Below, one piece after another: positions 1 through 6,207 of a stretch of 11,568 bases of DNA. Origin of the DNA: Planctomycetaceae bacterium (GTDB lineage Bacteria > Planctomycetota > Planctomycetia > Pirellulales > Pirellulaceae). The notes beneath the pieces are model-generated. The model saw only the letters and a program-made list of their open reading frames with translations. It did no database searches and had not been told where the DNA came from. The stretch is from the NCBI GenBank assembly GCA_002708345.1, contig PANG01000008.1:2333-13900 (forward strand). Reading direction: 5' to 3'. The translations under genes were made by a program, and so were the position numbers. Position 1 is the first letter of the stretch. The number at the start of each line of letters is the position of its first letter.

Positions 1-1017
1 GATTACATCACCAACACGTTCACTCCTGGTGACGTGGAGCGATTTGCAAGGGATGGCGTGCAGCTGGGGTTTGGCGAGGAGCACCGTCACAATTTTGGCC
101 GTGGAGGCGAGGGGTATGGACACGTGATGCTGTTGAATATCCCGGAGCTGGTGAGACCGATCAGCATTGGGCCAGGCATCATGCGCAGCGGGACCGATGG
201 CCTTCCGTTGCGGCAGGGAATACTCAAGACACACCGGGATGGGGGGACGGTCATCTGGTGTCACAATACCTTTGGGCATGAGGACCTGCCGAACTGGACC
301 GAGGGCCTGGTGCATGCCCAGAATATTTTCGATGGAGGTTCCCACGGGGCGTATGACGTGAGTTTTTACCGTTACCTGGATGTTGGCATGCGAGCGCCGT
401 TTTCGACCGGTACCGACTGGTTCATCTACGACTTTAACCGCGTCTATGTCCCGCTGGAGGGATCCCTGACACAAAAGAAGTGGCTAAAGGAGCTTGAAGA
501 GGGGCGCTCCTTCATTACCAATGGTCCGCTGCTGGAATTTGAGGCCAATGGCAAGCAGCTGGGAGATACGATCAAGCTGGATGAAGCGGGGACGATCACG
601 CTCTCGGGCCGTGCAGTGGGGCGCGAGGACTTTTCCCACCTGGAGCTTGTCCATAACGGAGTGGTGATCGAGCGGATCGCTGCCCGGAAACAAGGGGACC
701 ATTTCGAAGCCCGGCTGGAACGGACCGTGACGGTAGACCAGCCTGGCTGGTTTGCCCTGCGTACGGACCTGGAGGCAGGAAACAACGCCTTTGGCAAGCC
801 CCTCTTTAGCCATACCAGCCCGATCTACGTGGAGTACGCTGGCAAGCTGCGTTTCCAGGCCGAGGTGGCAGAGGCCATGGTCGGTGAGATGACCGCCAGC
901 ATGGAGTTCATCAGCCAGATGGCGACCTTTGCGGATGACGAGGAACGAGAGTCAGTAATGAAGGTCTACCGGCAGGCAATTCAGGTGATGAAAGAGAGAA
1001 TTGCAGGCCAGCGGTAG
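1..1017 (+). CDS. CehA/McbA-family (PHP-like) metallohydrolase, 5' end missing
   Basis: The frame is open from base 1, so the true start lies upstream; 338 residues are visible. Counting from the first codon, the segment GGTVIWCHNTFGHED (81-95) carries a probable metal-ligand histidine (H88), and STGTDWF (136-142) carries an aspartate (D139), a layout typical of the C-terminal half of the PHP-like CehA/McbA hydrolase domain. The family's N-terminal metal-binding histidines would lie before the window. After the catalytic part comes LEEGRSFITNGPLLEF, the usual family motif, then a beta-rich domain and an alpha-helical C-terminus. Family members hydrolyse ester or carbamate bonds or are uncharacterised; many planctomycete copies are exported. 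The substrate here is unknown. The next gene starts 7 bp after the stop, so the two are probably co-transcribed. Confidence 0.75.
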   Translation, partial: DYITNTFTPGDVERFARDGVQLGFGEEHRHNFGRGGEGYGHVMLLNIPELVRPISIGPGIMRSGTDGLPLRQGILKTHRDGGTVIWCHNTFGHEDLPNWTEGLVHAQNIFDGGSHGAYDVSFYRYLDVGMRAPFSTGTDWFIYDFNRVYVPLEGSLTQKKWLKELEEGRSFITNGPLLEFEANGKQLGDTIKLDEAGTITLSGRAVGREDFSHLELVHNGVVIERIAARKQGDHFEARLERTVTVDQPGWFALRTDLEAGNNAFGKPLFSHTSPIYVEYAGKLRFQAEVAEAMVGEMTASMEFISQMATFADDEERESVMKVYRQAIQVMKERIAGQR

Positions 1018-1020
1018 GAG
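1017..1020 (+). promoter_or_regulatory. Ribosome-binding site for the small secreted protein
   Basis: GGAG overlaps the last base of the upstream TAG stop and lies 4 bases before ATG 1025 and 10 before ATG 1031. The overlap suggests translational coupling between the two genes. Confidence 0.55.
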
Positions 1021-1024
1021 CACT

Positions 1025-1762
1025 ATGCAGATGGAAAGATACCTGACAGCTGCCGCTTGTACCTGTCTTCTGGCCCTGGCAACGTCGCCGCTGGTCGCCC
1101 AGGAGCAGGGCCTGGCCAGCGAGATTCTCGTGTTCGATGCCGTGGCCTCCGGAAAGGCAGAGGTACGTGTTGTCCCGCGGGATGCCCACCAGGTAACCCT
1201 GCTGGTGCGTAATACCACCGCCGGGGTGCTCCAGATCCGCATTCCGGGAGTGCTGGCGGCTGTGCCCGTTCTGCCCGAGCCTGGATCCATTTCCTCCCGT
1301 AACCCGCAGCAGCAAACCCAGGCGCTGGGGATCGGCTATAGCGACCCTGCGGAGGCTCGAAAATCCACCAGTGGCGGAGGTTCTGTTCCAGCGGTTCATC
1401 GTGGCGGCGTCTTTTCCGTGTCACCGGGAAAGGTAGTTCGCAAGACGGTCAAGTCGGTCTGTCTTCAATATGGAATTCCGGAACCGGGACCTCGAAATAA
1501 GTACAAGCTGGCCCCGGTCAGTGAGGTGGTCTCCAATGACATGGTGAGCCAGCTCCTGGGATACCTGACCCCGGCCAACCAGCGAGTTGTTCAGCTGGCG
1601 GCCTGGCACCTGAATAACAAGATGAGCTGGGAGCAGCTTGCCCAGGTGAGAATTCCTCCAGGCAATGGTCGACTGAATCAACAATTTCAGCGCCGTGAAC
1701 TGGAGGCGGCTTACCAGATGGTCCAGTGGCTCAAGATGCCGACTCCCCGCCCTGGGAACTAG
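1025..1762 (+). CDS. Secreted protein of unknown function, planctomycete type
   Basis: A 245-residue protein. The first 25 or so residues look like a Sec signal peptide: a charged start (MQMERY), a hydrophobic run (LTAAACTCLLALATSPLV) and a probable cleavage after A25 (VAQ|EQ region). An in-frame ATG at 1031 is an equally possible start. Residues 28-80 look beta-rich; 85-125 are low-complexity (Q, S, G). Residues 129-163 (VFSVSPGKVVRK, then TVKSVCLQYGIPEPGPR) and the helical stretch QRVVQLAAWHLNNKMSWEQLAQ (186-207) resemble a C-terminal module I associate with uncharacterised planctomycete exported proteins that carry a cysteine after the 'GK' strand. I cannot name an enzymatic function. The last 32 bp overlap the oppositely oriented fusion gene. 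Confidence 0.7.
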   Translation: MQMERYLTAAACTCLLALATSPLVAQEQGLASEILVFDAVASGKAEVRVVPRDAHQVTLLVRNTTAGVLQIRIPGVLAAVPVLPEPGSISSRNPQQQTQALGIGYSDPAEARKSTSGGGSVPAVHRGGVFSVSPGKVVRKTVKSVCLQYGIPEPGPRNKYKLAPVSEVVSNDMVSQLLGYLTPANQRVVQLAAWHLNNKMSWEQLAQVRIPPGNGRLNQQFQRRELEAAYQMVQWLKMPTPRPGN

Positions 1763-4700
1763 GCTGGGCCTGGAAAGTCAGACCGGCGTAACCGACGACC
1801 CGGCTGGTGTCCCCGGAGACTTCCGCGCTGGTGCAATAGCCGACCTGCTGGCATCCGGATAGCTGCCCCAGCTGCTTCAGGCACTCCAGCACGATCACCG
1901 CCGGTCGCAGGCCACACATGCTGATCTCGTTGCTGGTGACGACCTCGAAAAGATGGTCCGGGTCGAGTTTCTCCAGGGCCTCCAGGGCGAGGGCGTCCAG
2001 CTGCCGGTTGATCTCGTCAGTGGCGAAGTGGTTCATGTCACTGGAGATGATCAGCAGCGGCTGGGTTTCCAGCTCACGCAGAATCTCGGCCAGCTGGACA
2101 CCAAGCTGCTTGCATTGCTCGAGGCGTGCTTCGCCGATGGCGATCCCCACCACCTGGCTTTCCGGGGCGAGTCGCCAGAGCAGCGGTAATTCCACCTCGA
2201 TGCCATGTTCCTGCTGGTGGGCGGCAGCATCCAGCTGGAGTCCATCGATCCCTGCAGCCAGTTTTTCCGCGAGTTCCTGGTTGGACTCGATCGTGGCTCC
2301 CGGTAGCGACCAGGACTGGCAGGGTGCCACGGCCCAGGGAACTCCCAGCCGTGTGTGCTTGGGACTGAGAATGATCACGGTGGCAGGGATCTGGATTTCC
2401 TTGAGAACATCGGCTGCCAGCTGGCCGGAAAAAATAAGTCCGGCATGAGGAACCATGACTGCAGGGCAGGATTGTTTTTTTTCAGGCAGGTCTCCGATCA
2501 GCCTGTCGATCAGTGGCCAGAGTTCTTCCTCGCTCTCCGGGTAAAAACGACCGGCCACTGCTGCCGGCCGGATCTCCTCACTCGCGACCGGTTGGGTGAT
2601 GTTACTGATCTTGTAACCAGGGCAGGTGGAGGCGGAACGTAAACTGAGCACGTGCCAGCCAGCGGGATCCTGGACCACCGCTCTTTCCGTGGCCTCGTCC
2701 AGCAGTAGTTGGGGTGAGAGGCTGCTGTTGTATGCCCAGCTACTCTGCTCGCCACGGATCATCACGACCGCCCGTCCCGCTTCGATTCCCGACAGGTCCC
2801 TTCCCTCGAGGCTGCCATGCATGGCTGGATCGTCCAGCACCAGCACGTCAAGTTCCAGGGCCGTGACGGCCTGGATGGGAACGTTGCGTTGTCTCAATTC
2901 CGCGGCTGCCAGCTCGACCAGCTGGTAGAGAGTGGCCTGAAGTGGCATCGCCTTGCGTGGGGAGAAGCGTGCCCAGTGCTGCGAGGTGTCCTGGGCGGGA
3001 AGGGTGAGCTGGATGGCGATACCATGCGCCATCACGTCGGGGCAGCCTGCCAGGTAGTAACTGGGAGTCGCCCCGCTGGAGAGTGCCGAGATATTTTCCC
3101 GACAGTGTTGTTGCAGCTGGCTGAGTTCCTCGCTGCTGAGCAACTGCCCGGTCGTTGTGGCAGTCGGTACCCCTGGATTCCAGGCCGATTCGATGTACTG
3201 TACCTCGAATGTCTGCAGGCTGGCGTCTTCCTCGAGCCAGGTAGTTTCAGGGAGTTCCGCCTTCAGGCAGACGTGGCGGAGGAAGGACTCTGCATCCAGT
3301 CCGTGATCGACTGCAACGATTGGCAGCAGCAGTCCACTCTGTGTTCCATGGCGAATGACCAGTCCATGGCGACCGACCTGGACCACGTCGCTCCTCTTCC
3401 TCCCGGTTTCACCGATTGGCTGAAAGTTGTGCAGCAGGGAAATATCGACATCCAGGTGGGCCAGCTCGCTGGGTGAAATGGGTGGAAAACGTCTGTCGCG
3501 GGTGGCAGTGTTGATCGCCGATTGCTGCAGTGCCTGGGAAAGTGGCATTGGCTCGCCAAGCACGCCACAGCAGGCTCTCAGCTGTCCCTTTCGCTTGAGT
3601 GTGACAAAGGAACCCATCACGGTAAATTCGGCAGAGCTGGCCAGTGTGCTATCGGTCAGCTGGATTTCTCGCTTGCAGAGCGTCGCTGAAATAATCTCGC
3701 AGGCGGCCTGGTGAACGACCTGCTGCTGGTTGTCATCAAGAGGAACAAAGCTGGTATTCGGGTCGCTGCTGGCTGGCTCCTGCGCGCTTTCCATGGCGGA
3801 CCTGCTTTCTTTGGAGGGAGTCGCCGGGGCATAATCCTGGATCCGAACCGGCTGTCGGCGAGAACCCCAGCTTCCTGGTTGCTTGTCGAACTGCCCTGGA
3901 ATCGTGTGGCCACAGTTGCCACAGCAGTTGTCCACTAGCTGGTACTCTCCCAGTACGTACCAGTCACGCTCGACCAGGATCTGCTTGCAGGCCGGACAGT
4001 AGGTGCTCTGGTGCTGAAGATCGTTCACGTTTCCAACGTAGGGATACTGGATTCCCTGCTGACGAGCAATTTCGTGGGCACGCAGTAACGTCTCGTGGGG
4101 AGTGCGCGGCTTGTCGGTCATTCGGTAGTCGGGATGGAAGGCAGTGAAGTGAACCGGGACCTGGTCCCCGAGATTGTCCAGGATCCAGTCACACATTTTC
4201 CGCATCTCGTCCTCGGAATCATTTTCATCCGGAATCAAGAGGTTGGTGATCTCCAGCCAGGTGTCGCTTTCCTGCTTGATCCAGCAGAGCGTATCCAGAA
4301 CGGGCTGCATGTGGGAGAGCGTGATCAGCCGGTAGAAGTCCTCGTTGAATCCCTTCAGGTCCACATTGGCAGCATCCATGGCACTGAAGAAGGGTTCCCT
4401 GGCGTCCGGGGAAATATAGCCGGCGGTCACGGCAACGGTCTTCACTCCCCCTGCCCGGCAGGCCCGCGCCACGTCGATCGCGTACTCGGCCCAGATCACC
4501 GGGTCATTGTAGGTAAAGGCGACGCTCTGGCACTGGAGCGTGCGGGCGGCCGTGGCAATCATTTCCGGCGTCGCCTGTTCGCTCAGTCGCTCGACCTCGC
4601 GAGACTTGGAGATGTCCCAGTTCTGGCAGAACTTGCAACCCAGGTTGCAACCGGCGGTGCCAAACGAGAGAACGCTCGTGCCGGGGAAGAAATGGTTCAG

Positions 4701-4949
4701 CGGCTTCTTCTCGATCGGATCGATGCAGAAACCGGTACTGCGACCGTAGGTGGTCAGCAGCATCTGCCCATCACGGTTTTCACGGACAAAGCAGAAACCA
4801 CGGTCGCCGTCACCAAGGTTGCATTCACGGGGACAAAGGTCGCAGATAATCCGCCCGGCTGTTTCGCTGTCATGCCACCAGCCACCCGGCTTGTTGCCGT
4901 CATCGGTGAGAGATCCCTGCGGTGGTAATTTTATGACTTGACCCGTCAC
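1731..4949 (-). CDS. Triple-fusion AmmeMemoRadiSam protein (radical SAM - AMMECR1 - Memo)
   Basis: The protein has 1072 residues counted from GTG 4949. The longest frame starts at TTG 4979, but its GGAGG is only one base away, whereas GTG 4949 has AAGGGA 9 bases upstream. N-terminal cysteines 36, 39, 43 and 53 (CDLCPREC, GFC) precede the radical SAM 4Fe-4S motif CNLGCKFC (C101, C105, C108). That domain ends near 355 with a zinc-ribbon-like C318/C321...C343/C346. After a low-complexity linker (about 356-405) comes AMMECR1 (about 408-590: FVTLKRKGQLRACCG, RDRRFPP, LLLPIV). An unassigned module follows (591-791), then Memo (792-1060) with PHAG (H835), SPKH (H865), SDMNH (H974) and MCGLRP (C1012), matching the metal-site histidines and cysteine of human MEMO1. 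Radical SAM enzymes cleave S-adenosylmethionine to start radical chemistry; the substrate of this system is not established to my knowledge. It has no signal peptide, so it is probably cytosolic. It is divergent from the TauE gene and convergent with the secreted-protein gene. Confidence 0.93.
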   Translation of the reverse strand: MTGQVIKLPPQGSLTDDGNKPGGWWHDSETAGRIICDLCPRECNLGDGDRGFCFVRENRDGQMLLTTYGRSTGFCIDPIEKKPLNHFFPGTSVLSFGTAGCNLGCKFCQNWDISKSREVERLSEQATPEMIATAARTLQCQSVAFTYNDPVIWAEYAIDVARACRAGGVKTVAVTAGYISPDAREPFFSAMDAANVDLKGFNEDFYRLITLSHMQPVLDTLCWIKQESDTWLEITNLLIPDENDSEDEMRKMCDWILDNLGDQVPVHFTAFHPDYRMTDKPRTPHETLLRAHEIARQQGIQYPYVGNVNDLQHQSTYCPACKQILVERDWYVLGEYQLVDNCCGNCGHTIPGQFDKQPGSWGSRRQPVRIQDYAPATPSKESRSAMESAQEPASSDPNTSFVPLDDNQQQVVHQAACEIISATLCKREIQLTDSTLASSAEFTVMGSFVTLKRKGQLRACCGVLGEPMPLSQALQQSAINTATRDRRFPPISPSELAHLDVDISLLHNFQPIGETGRKRSDVVQVGRHGLVIRHGTQSGLLLPIVAVDHGLDAESFLRHVCLKAELPETTWLEEDASLQTFEVQYIESAWNPGVPTATTTGQLLSSEELSQLQQHCRENISALSSGATPSYYLAGCPDVMAHGIAIQLTLPAQDTSQHWARFSPRKAMPLQATLYQLVELAAAELRQRNVPIQAVTALELDVLVLDDPAMHGSLEGRDLSGIEAGRAVVMIRGEQSSWAYNSSLSPQLLLDEATERAVVQDPAGWHVLSLRSASTCPGYKISNITQPVASEEIRPAAVAGRFYPESEEELWPLIDRLIGDLPEKKQSCPAVMVPHAGLIFSGQLAADVLKEIQIPATVIILSPKHTRLGVPWAVAPCQSWSLPGATIESNQELAEKLAAGIDGLQLDAAAHQQEHGIEVELPLLWRLAPESQVVGIAIGEARLEQCKQLGVQLAEILRELETQPLLIISSDMNHFATDEINRQLDALALEALEKLDPDHLFEVVTSNEISMCGLRPAVIVLECLKQLGQLSGCQQVGYCTSAEVSGDTSRVVGYAGLTFQAQPSSQGGESAS

Positions 4950-4958
4950 ACGCTGATT

Positions 4959-4964
4959 TCCCTT
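4959..4964 (-). promoter_or_regulatory. Ribosome-binding site deciding GTG 4949 start
   Basis: On the minus strand AAGGGA lies 9 bases before GTG 4949. It partly overlaps the 3' arm of the dyad at 4961-4989, so if the transcript starts far enough upstream the hairpin could hide this site. The alternative TTG 4979 has GGAGG almost touching it, which is poor spacing. Confidence 0.45.
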
Positions 4965-4989
4965 GGAGATGAGGAGCAACCCTCCAAGG
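4961..4989. promoter_or_regulatory. Perfect 8-bp inverted repeat, operator-like
   Basis: CCTTGGAG (4961-4968) and CTCCAAGG (4982-4989) are exact reverse complements separated by 13 bp. The arm centres are 21 bp apart, two helical turns, as expected for a dimeric DNA-binding protein. The dyad sits just downstream of the predicted minus-strand -10 box and covers the predicted transcription start of the fusion gene. It could also act as an RNA hairpin. The regulator is unknown. Confidence 0.45.
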
Positions 4990-4991
4990 AT

Positions 4992-5020
4992 AGTAAAGGG
5001 CTGTTGTCACGGGTAGTCAA
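4992..5020 (-). promoter_or_regulatory. Predicted sigma-70-type promoter of the fusion gene
   Basis: Read on the minus strand, TTGACT (5020-5015, 5/6 match to the -35 consensus) is followed after exactly 17 bases by TTTACT (4997-4992, 4/6 match to the -10 consensus). The transcript would start near 4983-4985, leaving a leader of roughly 35 bases before GTG 4949. This is a consensus match only; planctomycete promoters are poorly defined. Confidence 0.4.
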
Positions 5021-5076
5021 TTTGAGATTGTTTGGTAATAACAGGGAATTCGGGGGCGACCAGGCAGGTTCTTGTC

Positions 5077-5081
5077 GAGGA
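5077..5081 (+). promoter_or_regulatory. Ribosome-binding site for TauE/SafE gene
   Basis: GAGGA lies 7 bases before GTG 5089. ATG 5101, the other candidate start in the same frame, has only a GGA touching it, so GTG 5089 is preferred. Confidence 0.45.
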
Positions 5082-5088
5082 TCACGGC

Positions 5089-6207
5089 GTGTTTTTTGGA
5101 ATGGAACTGGATTACGAGATCTGGCAGCTTGTTGTTGCCGGCCTGATTCTGCTGGCGAGCAGCCTGCTACAGGCAGTGATCGGTTTTGGCGCTGGCGTGT
5201 TTGGAATCCCGCTCCTGTTGATGGCAGGATTTGATCACCGTACGGCGATTCCGATTATCGTGATGACCTCCATGACCCAGTCTCTGATTGGTTCGGTTCG
5301 CCTCAAGGATCATGCCCAGTGGAAGATTGCCTGGCGTCCGGCAGGGATTCGTATCCTGGTGATGCCACTGGGAGGGTGGGCGCTCTTCCTGGTGGGCCAG
5401 ATGGGAGCGAATTATGTTCGCCAGGGGATCGGAATCGTGCTGCTCCTTATCGTGATCACGAAGTGGCTGGTCCGGGTGGAACCGATGAAGGAACTGAAAG
5501 GCTTCTGGACCTGGATCGCGTTTCCAATCAGCGGGTTCCTGCTTGGATTTTGCGGGATGGGCGGACCGGCAGTAGCGATCTGGGTGATGGCCCAGCCCTG
5601 GAATCCGCTTCGCAGCAGGGCTTTCCTTTTTAACATGCTGGTGACGGGGATGGTGCCGTTGTCGATCCAGCTGATCCTGCTGTTTGGGGAAAAAGCGGTG
5701 TTGGGGTTCTCGATCGGTGCTCTTGGTCTGCCCTTTGTGTTTCTTGGCACGTTCCTGGGAATGCGAGTTGGAGATCGGCTTCCGAGGAAGAAATTACAGG
5801 CCCTGTCGCTGGTTGTCCTGTTGCTGATAGCCCTCAATGCGATCTTTACCCCCGTTCTTCGGAAGAGTGACAAATCACCGAGCGGAAGTGTCCATCTGGA
5901 GGATCGGAAGGTTACTTTTGACGCGACCGTCATAATACGTCATGGGGATGGTACATCCGTTACAACTTCCCGGCCTGGAGACAACCAAAGACATGGATTT
6001 CCTTTGTTTTTGTCCGAAAGGGCGCATAATTGCCTGGGCAATGCGATACCGGAGCGATCTCTCGCTCCATGGAACAGGAATCGCGAGGAGGAATCATGCA
6101 GCGGCCGTACCGCCCTGGGCGGTTATGGGCTGGATGGAATCAGCGTCATTCAAAAGTACGGATACGAAAACTCTTTTTTGAACAGCTTGAATCGCGGCAG
6201 ATGCTGA
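5089..6207 (+). CDS. TauE/SafE-family membrane permease with atypical C-terminal tail
   Basis: From GTG 5089 the frame gives 372 residues. Residues 1-258 are a typical TauE/SafE (DUF81) transporter: about eight hydrophobic segments in two half-repeats, with the family-like sequences LLQAVIGFGAGVFGIPLLL (27-44... in half 1) and FPISGFLLGFCGMGGPAVAI (half 2, about 145-164). Such inner-membrane proteins export sulfite, sulfoacetate or related anions, but many members have unknown substrates. The usual length is about 250-270 residues, which the core matches. The remaining 114 residues (from about 5866) are hydrophilic, contain rare-looking codons such as ATA ATA and AGA, and overlap the next gene by 112 bp. 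A TGA one frame over at 5868-5870 sits exactly where the family normally ends. I infer that the tail arose by loss or frameshift of the original stop and has no conserved function, or that the base sequence has an error there. Confidence 0.8.
   Translation: MFFGMELDYEIWQLVVAGLILLASSLLQAVIGFGAGVFGIPLLLMAGFDHRTAIPIIVMTSMTQSLIGSVRLKDHAQWKIAWRPAGIRILVMPLGGWALFLVGQMGANYVRQGIGIVLLLIVITKWLVRVEPMKELKGFWTWIAFPISGFLLGFCGMGGPAVAIWVMAQPWNPLRSRAFLFNMLVTGMVPLSIQLILLFGEKAVLGFSIGALGLPFVFLGTFLGMRVGDRLPRKKLQALSLVVLLLIALNAIFTPVLRKSDKSPSGSVHLEDRKVTFDATVIIRHGDGTSVTTSRPGDNQRHGFPLFLSERAHNCLGNAIPERSLAPWNRNREEESCSGRTALGGYGLDGISVIQKYGYENSFLNSLNRGRC
6051..6068 (+). other. Perfect 7-bp stem-loop in protease leader
   Basis: GGAGCGA, loop TCTC, then TCGCTCC, 18 bases before the ribosome-binding site. 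It has no following T run, so it is not a standard intrinsic terminator. It may stabilise the leader or be a regulatory hairpin, and would end just before an in-frame ATG at 6069. Confidence 0.4.
6086..6091 (+). promoter_or_regulatory. Ribosome-binding site deciding the protease start
   Basis: AGGAGG, a perfect Shine-Dalgarno sequence, lies 4 bases before ATG 6096. The earlier in-frame starts at 6030 and 6069 have nothing comparable, so the protein begins MQRPYRPGRL. Confidence 0.7.

Larger units (their letters stand above)
5866..6095 (+). promoter_or_regulatory. Probable leader/promoter region of the protease gene
   Basis: This stretch is formally in the TauE frame but does not look coding. 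It should hold the promoter of the protease gene. CATAAT at 6025-6030 (5/6 match to a -10 box) has only a weak TTGTTT 15 bases upstream, so no promoter can be named firmly. Two CGTCAT copies start 10 bp apart (5928 and 5938). A perfect hairpin (6051-6068) and a strong ribosome-binding site (6086-6091) follow. Confidence 0.3.

Noticed and set aside
911..1424. Minus-strand frames of up to 162 residues over the small secreted protein
   Set aside because: The plus-strand gene has a signal peptide and a coupled ribosome-binding site; the antisense frames have neither.
4095..4928. A 277-residue plus-strand open frame opposite the radical SAM domain
   Set aside because: It is fully antisense to clearly conserved radical SAM coding sequence and has no recognisable domain; it is a by-product of codon bias in GC-rich DNA.
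5032..5088. Upstream start at TTG 5032 for the TauE/SafE gene
   Set aside because: It would add 19 hydrophilic residues before the first membrane segment and lacks a ribosome-binding site, whereas GTG 5089 has GAGGA at good spacing.
6003..6030. Firm sigma-70 promoter for the protease (TTGTTT-15-CATAAT)
   Set aside because: The -35 box matches at only 3 of 6 positions and the spacing is short, so it is noted only as a weak candidate.
6030..6095. Longer protease start at 6030 or 6069
   Set aside because: Neither has a ribosome-binding site like the AGGAGG before ATG 6096, and the added residues lie before the usual short basic leader of this protein type.
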